Below are positions 7,736-16,458 of a stretch of 64,000 nt of DNA, piece after piece. The position numbers and the translations under genes were made by a program. The notes under the pieces were generated by a model. The model had not been told where the DNA came from. It worked only from the letters and a program-made list of their open reading frames with translations, and did no database searches. The DNA is from Nitrosomonadaceae bacterium (GTDB taxonomy: Bacteria > Pseudomonadota > Gammaproteobacteria > Burkholderiales > Nitrosomonadaceae): the NCBI GenBank assembly GCA_919902515.1, contig CAKKRD010000003.1, positions 1 through 64,000 on the forward strand. The letters run 5' to 3'. Every line of letters begins with the position of its first letter. The stretch's first letter is position 1.

Positions 7736-8152
7736 CTACTCTTGCGGCACCACGCGCGGTTTGCGCTGCTCGTCCATCGCCACGTAAGTTAAAACTGCCT
7801 CGGTCACTTTGATGCATATTTCGTCACCGCCCTCGCGCGGGCCGCGCTGGGCATACACTTCCACATCCACCGTGATCGAGGTGCGCCCCACTTTGATGAT
7901 TTCGGCATAGAAGCTCACCAGATCGCCGACAAACACCGGTTGCTTGAATACGAAAGAGTTGACTGCCACTGTCGCCACCCGTCCGCGCGCACGGCGGATC
8001 GCCGGCAGACTGCCGGCAATGTCCACCTGCGCCATGATCCAGCCACCGAACACGTCGCCGGCGTAGTTGGTGTCCGTCGGCATTGGCACGATGCGCAGGA
8101 TCAGATCGCGTCCTTCGGGCAGTGATGTGTGGATTTCGGGAATATCGTTCAT
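7736..8152 (-). CDS. YciA-like acyl-CoA thioesterase
   Basis: This 138-residue single hotdog-fold thioesterase hydrolyses acyl-CoA to free acid and CoA. The helix motif NYAGDVFGGWIMAQVDIAG (residues 29-47) contains the conserved catalytic Asp of the YciA/acyl-CoA hydrolase group, and NSFVFKQPVFVGDLV is the conserved strand region. It is the third gene of the fad cluster and lies 47 bp after the fadD stop. GAGGTG precedes the ATG. In this setting it may release CoA when beta-oxidation intermediates accumulate. Confidence 0.9.
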   Translation of the reverse strand: MNDIPEIHTSLPEGRDLILRIVPMPTDTNYAGDVFGGWIMAQVDIAGSLPAIRRARGRVATVAVNSFVFKQPVFVGDLVSFYAEIIKVGRTSITVDVEVYAQRGPREGGDEICIKVTEAVLTYVAMDEQRKPRVVPQE

Positions 8153-8199
8153 TTTCGCCGCACCTCAATTTAGCAGATGGATGCCCGCCTCAGAGCGGA

Positions 8200-10020
8200 T
8201 TAATGTCCCGCATAGAGCTTCTCAACTTCAGCTTTGTAGCGCTCCAGAACCTGCCCCCGCCGCAGTTTCAGGGTGGGCGTAAGCATATCGTTCTCGACGG
8301 TCCACGGTTCCGTCAGCAGCGCTACGCGGCGCACCCTGGCATAGCCCGGAAACTCACGTATCTGCTGCGCGATTTTCTCCAGCACGATTTCTTCAGTTTT
8401 CGGGTCTTGCAGCATATGGTGCAGGTCAGGATCAAGATTGTACTGCACCGCCACGCTTTCCCAGTTGCGGGGATTCAAAACCGCCAGTACGCTCAAATAC
8501 GAACGCCCTTCGCCGATCAGCATGACCTGTTCGAACAAGTGATCGCGCAGAATTGCCGCTTCCATATCCGCCGGTGGAACCTTCTCCCCGGTGGACATGA
8601 CGATAATTTCTTTCAGGCGGCCGGTAATGGTCACCCGGCCCTGCTCATCGATGCGCGCCATATCGCCGGAATTGAGCCAGCCATCGGCCGTCAGCACCGC
8701 CTGGGTGGCTTCCGGATTATGCCAGTAGCCCAGCATTACATTGGGACCGCGGATCAGCAATGCATTGTGCTCACCGAGTTTCACTGTGACGCCGGGAATG
8801 GGCGGGCCCACACTTTCCGGTAAATTATTCTCGCAAGTGTTGGTGCATACCACCGGACTGCTTTCAGTCATGCCGTAACCTTGCAGGATGGGCAGTCCCA
8901 GCCCGATGAACACGCGCGAGACATCGGTCGGCAGCGCTGCGCCGCCGCTCATTGCCATCCGCAACCGCCCGCCCAGCTTGCTCATCACTTTGCGCGCCAC
9001 CAGTTTGTCCAGCAGTGGCCACAGCAGGTGCGAAGCCCGCCAGGGACCTCGCCGCTGCTGGTGTTCAAAGCGGCTGTAGCCTACATCCACCGCCAGGTTA
9101 AATAGTTGACGGTTCAGAGCCGGTCCTTCCGCCAGCTTGGCGCGAACTCCGATATAAACCCGTTCATAAATTCGTGGTACCGAAACCAGCAGAGTCGGGC
9201 GGATAATCAACAAATCCTCTTGCAGCTGCTGGATCGAACGGGCATGGGCGACTGTGGCCCCGGCCATCATGGGCAGGTAGTAGCCTGCAGTACGTTCGAA
9301 CGTATGCGACAGCGGCAGAAACGAAAGCAGCAGATCGTTTTGCTCTATCCGCACAACCTGCAGGCAGCTATGGGCATTGCTGAGCATGTTGTGATGGCTC
9401 AGCATTACCCCCTTGGGGCGGCCGGAAGTGCCGGAGGTATAAATGATGGTGGCGAGATCATGCGGCGCGCAGACATGCCGGACCTCCCCGGCCTCCCCCA
9501 TCTGCGGCAGCCAGTCAGGCAGCGCCCGCACCAGGCCGTCAGCAGTCTGGTCGGCGTCATCGGCAAACGGATTGATCGTCACGGTCCGCAACAGACCGTT
9601 GACCTGATCGCGTACTTCGGAGAATGTTTGCCACTGCACCAGATCTTCCAGCAGCAACAGCCTGACTCCGGCATCGCGCAGAACATACGCCGCATTCTCG
9701 GCGCGGTCAGCAGTGTAAAGCGGCACCACCACCAATCCCAATCCCAGCGCTGCCTGGTCTAACATCACCCACTCCGGGCAGTTTTTTGCCATCACTGCCA
9801 CCCGGTCGCCTGCGACCAGGCCTTCTTTGGTGAGAGCCGCCTGCCAGCGCGCTACTTCCCGGGCCATTTGCTGCCAGGTGCGATCGCGCCATTTTTCACC
9901 TGACGGGTCGAAATCCCGGTAAGCCACTCTCTGCGGCGAACGGCGCACGCGCTCGCTGAACAGGCCGGCCAGCGTTCCGGCTACTTCCATCGGGATGATG
10001 TCCATCAGCTTGTCTTGCAT
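8200..10020 (-). CDS. fadD: Long-chain acyl-CoA synthetase (AMP-forming)
   Basis: This 606-residue ANL-superfamily ligase activates long-chain fatty acids to acyl-CoA through an acyl-AMP intermediate. The P-loop-like motif IIYTSGTSGRPKGVMLSH lies near residue 190, LQGYGMTESSP is the A5 motif, and NSGDMARIDEQGRVTITGRLKEIIV is the hinge region before the mobile C-terminal domain. Its length and the GRLKE form fit the FAA1/FadD15-like long-chain group. A GGAGG site precedes the ATG. The gene begins eight bases after the fadE stop, so the two should be co-transcribed. Confidence 0.94.
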   Translation of the reverse strand: MQDKLMDIIPMEVAGTLAGLFSERVRRSPQRVAYRDFDPSGEKWRDRTWQQMAREVARWQAALTKEGLVAGDRVAVMAKNCPEWVMLDQAALGLGLVVVPLYTADRAENAAYVLRDAGVRLLLLEDLVQWQTFSEVRDQVNGLLRTVTINPFADDADQTADGLVRALPDWLPQMGEAGEVRHVCAPHDLATIIYTSGTSGRPKGVMLSHHNMLSNAHSCLQVVRIEQNDLLLSFLPLSHTFERTAGYYLPMMAGATVAHARSIQQLQEDLLIIRPTLLVSVPRIYERVYIGVRAKLAEGPALNRQLFNLAVDVGYSRFEHQQRRGPWRASHLLWPLLDKLVARKVMSKLGGRLRMAMSGGAALPTDVSRVFIGLGLPILQGYGMTESSPVVCTNTCENNLPESVGPPIPGVTVKLGEHNALLIRGPNVMLGYWHNPEATQAVLTADGWLNSGDMARIDEQGRVTITGRLKEIIVMSTGEKVPPADMEAAILRDHLFEQVMLIGEGRSYLSVLAVLNPRNWESVAVQYNLDPDLHHMLQDPKTEEIVLEKIAQQIREFPGYARVRRVALLTEPWTVENDMLTPTLKLRRGQVLERYKAEVEKLYAGH

Positions 10021-10028
10021 GGTCGTGT

Positions 10029-12332
10029 CTACCTCCGTTTGCCGAAATCTGCCGGAAAATCGTCCACCATGATGACGCTACGGCGCAGGGATTTCATGTT
10101 TTCCAGCGATTCTGCTTCAACCGCAGTGATGACACCTTGCTGCAGCGCCGCAGCGATTTTCCCATCCCCTTGTGCGGAAACCAGACCCGCTTTGACGGCG
10201 GCGCGAACCTTGGCTTCCGCTACCTCGCACACCACCGCGCACTGCAACGCCTGTTCCAGAACGCCCAGCGGTTCATCCGCGGATGTCGGCACATAGATTC
10301 CCGCGGTCAGGCGGTCACGCGCCTCTCCCGGTTCCAGCAACAGCGTGGCCACTTTGTGCCCCAGTTCATCCGATGGCGGCGAGTATGGCTTGCCCAGCGG
10401 AAATACCAGCAACCGCAAAGTCCATGCCGCGATGCGGTTGGGAAAATTATCCAGCAAGCCATCAAATGCCTGCTGCAGATGGTAAAGCGCATCCTGTATC
10501 GACCAGTGCAACAGTGGCAAATCGGCAGCGGGACGGCCATCGTCCTCAAAACGCTTCAGCGTCGCCGAGCACAGATATAGTAGGCTGAGCATGTCGCCCA
10601 GGCGCGCAGAGAGTTTTTCCTTGCGCTTCAGCGCTCCACCCAGCGCCAGCATGGAGATGTCGGCAACCAGCGCGAAGGCGGCGGAGAAGCGCGTCAACTG
10701 ACGATAGTAATCCTGTGTCTCGGCGGCGGCATTGCCCGGCGCATCTGCCAGGGAAGCACCGGTCAGTCCATGCAGCAGGGAACGCAAACTGTTGCCGGCG
10801 CTGAAAGCGACGTGCCCCATCAGTGTCTGGTCAAATGCCAGTGCAGCGCGTGCGATGTTGCTGTCGTTGGCCGCATGAATTTCTTTCAGCACATAGGGGT
10901 GGCAGCGTATCGCTCCCTGGCCGAATATCATCATGCTGCGTGTAAGAATGTTGGCACCTTCCACCGTAATGCCGACCGGGATTTGCTGATAGGTGCGCGC
11001 CAGATAATTGCTGGGGCCCATGCAAATGCCCTTGCCGCCGTGCACGTCCATCGCATCGTTGATTGCCTGGCGGCTGCGTTCGGTGAGATGGTATTTGACG
11101 ATGGCAGAAATGACTGAAGGTTTTTCGCCCAGATCCACCGCGCCTGCGGTCATCACTCGCGCTGCGTCCATCATGTAGGTGTTGCCACCGATGCGCGCGA
11201 GCGCTTCTTCCACCCCCTCGAAGCGGCCAATGGGAGTGTTGAATTGCACTCGCACCCGGCCATAGGCACCGCTGGTGCGCGCTGCCAGTTTGGCTGCGCC
11301 AGTGGCGGTGGCGGGTAATGAAATCGAGCGGCCGGCGGCGAGGCAATTCATCAGCATGCGCCAGCCGTAGCCCACGCCCTCGCGCCCGCCGATCACCCAG
11401 TCCATCGGGATGAACACATCCTTGCCGGAGTTGGGGCCATTCTGAAAAGCCGCATCGAGCGGGAAATGGCGGCGGCCGATATTGACCCCCGGCGTATTGG
11501 TGGGAATCAGCGCCAGCGTGATGCCGAGATCTTTTTCTGCGCCCAGCAGTCCGTCCGGGTCGTGGAGCTTGAACGCCAGTCCCAGCAGTGTTGCCACCGG
11601 CCCCAGCGTGATATAGCGCTTTTCCCAGGTGACGCGCATTCCCAGCACATCCTGCTGGCCGTTGAATTCGCCGCGGCAGACAATACCGGAATCGGGAATT
11701 GAACCCGCATCCGACCCGGCGCTGGGTCCGGTGAGCGCGAAACAGGGCACTTCCAGTCCTTTTGCCAGGCGCGGCAGATAGTGGTTTTTTTGCTCCTCGG
11801 TGCCGTAATGCAGCAGCAGTTCCGCTGGCCCCAGCGAATTCGGCACCATCACCGTCACTGCCGCCGTGCCGCTACGCGAGCCGATTTTCATCACCACTGC
11901 GGAATGCGCCAGTGCCGAGAAGCCGTGGCCGCCGTATTGCTTCGGGATGATCATGCCGAAAAAGCCGTTGTGCTTGATGAATTGCCAGACCTCGGGCGGC
12001 AGATCGTGCAACTCACGCGTGATATGCCATTCATCCAGCATCGCGCACAACTGTTCTGCCGGACCGGCAAGAAAGGCCTGCTCCTCGGCACTCAGTTGCG
12101 GCTTGGGGTAGGCCAGCAGCTTGTTCCAGTCTGGCTTGCCGCTGAACAGATCGCCGTCCCACCACACGGTGCCCGCATCCAGCGCTTCCTGCTCGGTCTG
12201 CGAAACCTGCGGCAGGATCTTGCGGAAAATTTTCAGTACCCGGTTGGAAACGAGCGCGCGCCGCAGCGGCGGGACAAACAGAATGGCGCCGATAACGGCA
12301 GCCAGCAGCAGAAGCAGGGAAAAGAAAGTCAT
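10029..12332 (-). CDS. fadE: Membrane-associated acyl-CoA dehydrogenase
   Basis: This 767-residue FadE-like enzyme introduces the first double bond into acyl-CoA. It begins with a hydrophobic membrane segment (about residues 2-22), followed by the acyl-CoA dehydrogenase N-terminal, middle and FAD-binding domains. FALTGPSAGSDAGSIPD is the substrate/FAD region and DVHGGKGICMGP the C-terminal core. A long C-terminal extension is also typical of FadE. It is the first gene of the minus-strand order fadE-fadD-yciA-fadB-fadA, so the promoter should lie in 12333-12513. No regulator gene is adjacent. Confidence 0.93.
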   Translation of the reverse strand: MTFFSLLLLLAAVIGAILFVPPLRRALVSNRVLKIFRKILPQVSQTEQEALDAGTVWWDGDLFSGKPDWNKLLAYPKPQLSAEEQAFLAGPAEQLCAMLDEWHITRELHDLPPEVWQFIKHNGFFGMIIPKQYGGHGFSALAHSAVVMKIGSRSGTAAVTVMVPNSLGPAELLLHYGTEEQKNHYLPRLAKGLEVPCFALTGPSAGSDAGSIPDSGIVCRGEFNGQQDVLGMRVTWEKRYITLGPVATLLGLAFKLHDPDGLLGAEKDLGITLALIPTNTPGVNIGRRHFPLDAAFQNGPNSGKDVFIPMDWVIGGREGVGYGWRMLMNCLAAGRSISLPATATGAAKLAARTSGAYGRVRVQFNTPIGRFEGVEEALARIGGNTYMMDAARVMTAGAVDLGEKPSVISAIVKYHLTERSRQAINDAMDVHGGKGICMGPSNYLARTYQQIPVGITVEGANILTRSMMIFGQGAIRCHPYVLKEIHAANDSNIARAALAFDQTLMGHVAFSAGNSLRSLLHGLTGASLADAPGNAAAETQDYYRQLTRFSAAFALVADISMLALGGALKRKEKLSARLGDMLSLLYLCSATLKRFEDDGRPAADLPLLHWSIQDALYHLQQAFDGLLDNFPNRIAAWTLRLLVFPLGKPYSPPSDELGHKVATLLLEPGEARDRLTAGIYVPTSADEPLGVLEQALQCAVVCEVAEAKVRAAVKAGLVSAQGDGKIAAALQQGVITAVEAESLENMKSLRRSVIMVDDFPADFGKRR

Positions 12333-12513
12333 AGTCGAGATGAATTTTCCTGCGCGAGTGGGTGTGACTACGTCATATTACCCTAAGCTGTGTTAACTAG
12401 GTTGGATCTAGCAGGTGGCACTCGTTCGCGGCTTTCCCCACTGTCTTGCTGTCGACTCAAATGCCAGGCGATACAGAGGGCACATTAGGTTCTGTTCTTT
12501 GCCAGATTAGACG

Positions 12514-13422
12514 TTATTCCTCAATGAAGTAGTCACTGTCTATTTTCTTCGTTTCATACGATGTGACCAGAGCAACCCCGACATTATGGTCAATCATGAG
12601 CTGTGATAATTGCTCGCCATCTATGAGAACGATTTTAGAGTCAATTTTTGCCACATAATCCTTGGCTTCGCGGCTGAAATCGGAAGTGGTGATAAAGACT
12701 CCCTTTTTCGCACGGTGCCCTTGCAGAGCGCCGGCAAACTTTTGGATTTCAGGGCGACCGATGGTAGCTTGCCACCGCTTGGCCTGTATGTAGATGACGT
12801 CTAGGCCAAGCCGATCTTCGTTAATGATGCCATCAATACCCTCATCCCCACTTCGGCCAATGGCTTTTCCAGCTTCCTTTCGAGAGCCGCCGTAGCCCAT
12901 TTTCACGAGAACATCGATAACGAGGCGTTCAAAAAAAGGTGGAGAACATTCTGTTACAGTTTTCAGAAGCTCAGCAGAGAGATCTTCGCGCAGTTTCTGG
13001 TATGCTGATTCCAGAAGCTCGCCTGGTGTTTGAAGGGTTTCTGTTTCAGTAGATTCTGTGGTTTCTTCTCGTTCTCGGTGGGTGGCTCTGAACTCTACGA
13101 ACTCGGGGAACTGCTCCAAGAATTTGACATTGATTTCGGTTGGATTTCTAGAAAGAACATCTCGCCCGCGTTGGGTGATGCGAAAGTGTCCGCGCCGTGT
13201 TGACTCCAACAGGGTTGCCTTACTCATATAAGACCGCGCCCAAGCAACACGATTGTTGAATCTTGGCTGTTGTCCACTCGGTAACAGCTCATTTTTTTCT
13301 GCGTCCGTAAGCCCAAACTGCTCGGATAAACTCTCAATTGTTTCCCGTAGGGAATGTTCGTTTCCGTCCGTAGCGAAACGAAGCAAGGGAAGCATGATTG
13401 ACTGGTAATCAGGTATTGCCAC
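12514..13422 (-). CDS. mrr: Mrr-type restriction endonuclease
   Basis: This 302-residue protein has the two-part Mrr layout. The N-terminal winged-helix-like domain (residues 1-100, DYQSIMLPLLRFATDG onward, with RGHFRITQRGRDVL) is the Mrr_N type. The C-terminal PD-(D/E)XK nuclease has GDEGIDGII with its metal-binding Asp and DVIYIQAKRW with the Q-x-K pair. Mrr enzymes are type IV restriction systems that cut methylated foreign DNA and need no partner. No methyltransferase gene is adjacent. It lies alone between the fad cluster and a BON protein, and may be a transferred defence gene. The ribosome-binding site is only moderate (AGGGG). Confidence 0.92.
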   Translation of the reverse strand: MAIPDYQSIMLPLLRFATDGNEHSLRETIESLSEQFGLTDAEKNELLPSGQQPRFNNRVAWARSYMSKATLLESTRRGHFRITQRGRDVLSRNPTEINVKFLEQFPEFVEFRATHREREETTESTETETLQTPGELLESAYQKLREDLSAELLKTVTECSPPFFERLVIDVLVKMGYGGSRKEAGKAIGRSGDEGIDGIINEDRLGLDVIYIQAKRWQATIGRPEIQKFAGALQGHRAKKGVFITTSDFSREAKDYVAKIDSKIVLIDGEQLSQLMIDHNVGVALVTSYETKKIDSDYFIEE

Positions 13423-13624
13423 GATTTGCCCCTTTAAACAAATGCATCCGAGAAGTTACTCATGGTGCCTCAAAAACCACGTAGGCAGGCATCCTCAAGC
13501 ATTGCTTAATACTTAAAATCCATAAACTACCGAAAGCGAGTGCTGAAATAATGACTACGTTTGCTTTACAACACAAGCGTGGCAGCCCGGACACAATCAA
13601 TTGCTCCCATAGCGCCCCCGCCCC

Positions 13625-13960
13625 TCACTTCGTACTCATCCGGTTATCCACTTTCTTGACGCCTTCCACCAGCCAGGTGAGCGTGTTGGCGCGGTCTATC
13701 TGGCTCTGGTTTTTCACCAGCCCACTCAGCATGATTTCACCGCTGTGCACCTCAACTCGCAAATCCAGTCCCCTGAGTTCCGGGTCGGTCAGCAGCGAGG
13801 ATTTTACCGTGGCGGTAAGGGTGGCGTCATCCACCACGGCCTTTTTCGGCGGCTCTACCCAGGTTTCATGCGTTCCCTCCCCGAACTTCTGGCAAGCGCT
13901 GATGGACAGGATGCTGCTCAGCGCCACGGCCAGAGCAAGTGATTTGTAGCGGATTTTCAT
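13625..13960 (-). CDS. BON-domain lipoprotein
   Basis: This 111-residue protein carries a signal with a lipobox-like ISAC, so it is probably a periplasmic lipoprotein. The mature part is one BON domain (VVDDATLTATVKSSLL through VEGVKKVDNRM), a fold thought to bind phospholipid membranes and known from OsmY and Kbp. The domain includes the usual ELRGLDLRVEVHSGEIMLSG strand-loop-strand. The ATG at 13960 is chosen because GGAGG precedes it, whereas the ATG five codons upstream has no site. It has no operon partner; miaA follows on the same strand upstream but is separated. Confidence 0.88.
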   Translation of the reverse strand: MKIRYKSLALAVALSSILSISACQKFGEGTHETWVEPPKKAVVDDATLTATVKSSLLTDPELRGLDLRVEVHSGEIMLSGLVKNQSQIDRANTLTWLVEGVKKVDNRMSTK

Positions 13961-14046
13961 GCTGCCTCCCTTCATGGAATTGAGTTAAAAGGACAGAACC
14001 CCAAACTGACTGAGATGCGGTACGGTACGGTGAAGCATTGCAATCA

Positions 14047-15027
14047 TCAAGCCACCGCAGCTTGCAAACCGCCTGCCCGCAGATATTCCAGCACCTGCTG
14101 CGACAAATCCTGCGCCAGGCAATCAAATTCCTGCAATCCCTGCATCGGGCGCAGCCAGGTAAGCTGCCGCTTCGCCAGTTGGCGCGTGGCGGCCAGCCCC
14201 ATTGCGCGCATTTCGCTGAGGTTGACTTCTTTGTTCAGGTACATTCCCACCTGCCGGTAACCGACACAGCGCATCGCGGGGCTGTCGGCATCAAGGCCAA
14301 ATTTATCACGGATGGTGCGGACTTCGCCAATCAATCCCAGTTCGAGCATTTCCTCGAAGCGCTGCGCAATGCGCTGGTGCAGCGCTTCACGCTCGCTGGG
14401 TATCAGGGCGATGTGCGTCACCTGATAAGGCAGATAAACATATTTGGGTTTTTTCAGAATCTCTGACATCGGTTTATCGGTGAGGTAATACACTTCCAGC
14501 GCACGCTGGATGCGCTGGCTGTCGGTGGCTTTAATCCTCGTGGCGCTGGCCGGGTCAAGCCGCTGCAACTGCTGATGCAACGCAGGCCAGCCGCGATCTG
14601 CGGCCATGCTGTCGATCACCATGCGCACGCTGCTGTCGGCAGCAGGAAGTTCGGACAGACCTTCCAGCAATGCGCGGAAATAAAGCATGGTGCCGCCAAC
14701 CAGCAGCGGGATATGGCCGCGTTCGGTGATCTCACGCATCGCAGTCAGCGCATCATCGCGGAACTGCGCAGCCGAGTAGCGTTCGTGCGGATCGATCAGA
14801 TCGATCAGATGGTGCGGCACTGCGGCCAGGGTTTCCGCGCTGGGTTTGGCGGTGCCGATATCCATGTACCGGTACACCTGAGCCGAATCCACGCTGACGA
14901 TTTCCACCGGCAACTGCCGGGCGATTTCCAGCGCGACACCGCTTTTCCCGCTGGCGGTCGGCCCCATCAGGAAAATTGCGGGCGGGTGGTTTGTGGCAGC
15001 TTTGGGTTTCTGGTTTGGTACGGTCAT
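14047..15027 (-). CDS. miaA: tRNA dimethylallyltransferase
   Basis: This roughly 326-residue enzyme transfers a dimethylallyl group to A37 of tRNAs reading UNN codons. It has the P-loop GPTASGKS near the N-terminus, DSAQVYRYMDIGTAKP, which contains the catalytic Asp, and LVGGTMLYFRALLEGLS in the central region. An ATG at 15054 would add nine residues. The 15027 start is preferred because family members usually begin a few residues before the P-loop. A TATACT box at 15041-15036 sits eight bases upstream, which could mean a leaderless transcript. No ribosome-binding site is seen for either start. Confidence 0.93.
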   Translation of the reverse strand: MTVPNQKPKAATNHPPAIFLMGPTASGKSGVALEIARQLPVEIVSVDSAQVYRYMDIGTAKPSAETLAAVPHHLIDLIDPHERYSAAQFRDDALTAMREITERGHIPLLVGGTMLYFRALLEGLSELPAADSSVRMVIDSMAADRGWPALHQQLQRLDPASATRIKATDSQRIQRALEVYYLTDKPMSEILKKPKYVYLPYQVTHIALIPSEREALHQRIAQRFEEMLELGLIGEVRTIRDKFGLDADSPAMRCVGYRQVGMYLNKEVNLSEMRAMGLAATRQLAKRQLTWLRPMQGLQEFDCLAQDLSQQVLEYLRAGGLQAAVA

Positions 15028-15116
15028 TTGGTTGAAGTATAGCCCGCGCAACATGATAAACGCCAGATTCGATGACGTGGCAGGCGGGGGTTATTTCAGT
15101 TAGAATTCGGGCTATA

Positions 15117-15148
15117 GGAACCGCTGAACAAATCCCGCGCCAGCGCGG
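15117..15148. repeat. GGAACC-family half element with hairpin
   Basis: GGAACCGCTGAACAAATC (15117-15134) matches the arm of the perfect palindrome at 41882-41927 with one change. It is followed by a short hairpin, CCGCGC/GCGCGG (15135-15148). It lies in the leader region between miaA and the DAHP synthase gene. Confidence 0.7.
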
Positions 15149-15174
15149 CCTTTACCCCTACTTGGCACCATTCC

Positions 15175-16302
15175 ATGATACTGATCCTGACCCCGGATGC
15201 TCATCCTGACAGCCCTGAATACCAACAGTTGCTGGCGCACCTCGCCAACATGCCGGGCATCTCTACTCGCGTGCATACTGAAGTCGGGATCGAACAGACG
15301 CTGACCGAGATATATCTGATCGGCAACACCATGGCGCTACCCCTTGAGGACATGCAAAATCTACCGTGTGTCGAGCGGGTGGTGCGGGTTTCGGAGGAGT
15401 ACCGTGTTCTAGGGCGGCACAAGGGTGACGACCGCCCCACTCATTTCGATTATAACGGCGTGCGTTTCGGCCAGGATACGCTCCACGTATTCGCCGGATT
15501 ATGCGCGGTGGATACGCCGGAGCACGTCGAAATGATGATGCAAGCATTGCGCGACCACGGCCAGGTCTGCACCCGCATGGGCGCCTACAAGCCGCGCACC
15601 AGCCCGTATGCGTTTCAGGGCCATGGCAAGGCCTGCCTGCCTTACGTGTTCGATCTGGCCGGGAAATACGGCATCAAGGTCATTGCCATGGAAATTACCC
15701 ACGAATCTCACGTCGATGAAATCCGCGAGGCACTCCACCAGACCGGCAGTCCTACCGGGGTGATGCTGCAGATCGGCACGCGCAACACGCAAAATTTCGA
15801 GCTACTGAAAATCGTCGGCCGCCAGCAGGATTTTCCGGTGCTGATCAAACGTGGTTTCGGCATCACTCTGGACGAATCGCTCAACGCGGCCGAATACCTG
15901 GCTTCCGAAGGCAATCGCAAGGTGGTGTTCGGCCTGCGCGGAATGAAGACCAACATGGCCGATCCGCACCGCAATTTTGTGGATTTCGCCCATGTGCCGG
16001 TGGTCAAGCGCCTGACCCGCATGCCGGTATGCATCGATCCGTCGCATTCAGTCGGCGCGCGCACCTGCTCGCCGGACGGCATCCTTGACATCATGCATGT
16101 CACCGCGCAAGGCATCATTGCAGGCGCCAACATGGTGCTGGTGGATTTTCATCCGGTGCCGGGCAAGGCGCTGGTGGATGGGCCGCAGGCGCTGCTGCTC
16201 AGAGAACTGCCGCATTTTCTGGAAGACGTTCGCATTGCGCGCGAAGCCTACTTGCAACGTGCGGCCCTGGCCGGGCGCTATCGGCAAGATCAGGAAACAT
16301 AG
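15175..16302 (+). CDS. aroF: 3-deoxy-7-phosphoheptulonate synthase (ferredoxin-like regulatory domain type)
   Basis: This 375-residue enzyme condenses phosphoenolpyruvate and erythrose 4-phosphate in the first step of aromatic amino-acid synthesis. The first about 90 residues form the small ferredoxin-like regulatory domain of the type I-beta class. The barrel then carries GAYKPRTSPYAFQGHG, VLIKRGFGITLDE and CIDPSHSVGARTCSPD, the phosphate and metal-binding loops. This is the Thermotoga/Bacillus-like class rather than the E. coli AroG class. A GGAACC-family repeat lies just upstream, and a 148-bp MITE-like element begins six bases after the stop codon. Confidence 0.93.
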   Translation: MILILTPDAHPDSPEYQQLLAHLANMPGISTRVHTEVGIEQTLTEIYLIGNTMALPLEDMQNLPCVERVVRVSEEYRVLGRHKGDDRPTHFDYNGVRFGQDTLHVFAGLCAVDTPEHVEMMMQALRDHGQVCTRMGAYKPRTSPYAFQGHGKACLPYVFDLAGKYGIKVIAMEITHESHVDEIREALHQTGSPTGVMLQIGTRNTQNFELLKIVGRQQDFPVLIKRGFGITLDESLNAAEYLASEGNRKVVFGLRGMKTNMADPHRNFVDFAHVPVVKRLTRMPVCIDPSHSVGARTCSPDGILDIMHVTAQGIIAGANMVLVDFHPVPGKALVDGPQALLLRELPHFLEDVRIAREAYLQRAALAGRYRQDQET

Positions 16303-16307
16303 TCTGT

Positions 16308-16455
16308 AGGGCACCTCTAAAAATCCAGATTTCGTCACAATACTTTGTTGCTCACAAAAAATGTTTCCTTACATATCAGCCATATGCTGCGTCTACATTT
16401 TTTGTTCCCGCCTTGCCTTGTCTCGTTTAGAACTTTGAGTTTTTAGAGGCGCCCT
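16308..16455. mobile_element. 148-bp MITE-like element with 16-bp inverted ends
   Basis: The left end AGGGCACCTCTAAAAA (16308-16323) and the right end TTTTTAGAGGCGCCCT (16440-16455) are inverted copies that differ at one base. The interior is AT-rich and has no credible reading frame. The right 40 bp recurs at 7696-7735 and the left end recurs at 30226-30249, so this is a dispersed non-autonomous element. It fills the gap between the DAHP synthase gene and the binding-protein gene. No clear target duplication is seen. Confidence 0.75.
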
Positions 16456-16458
16456 GTA

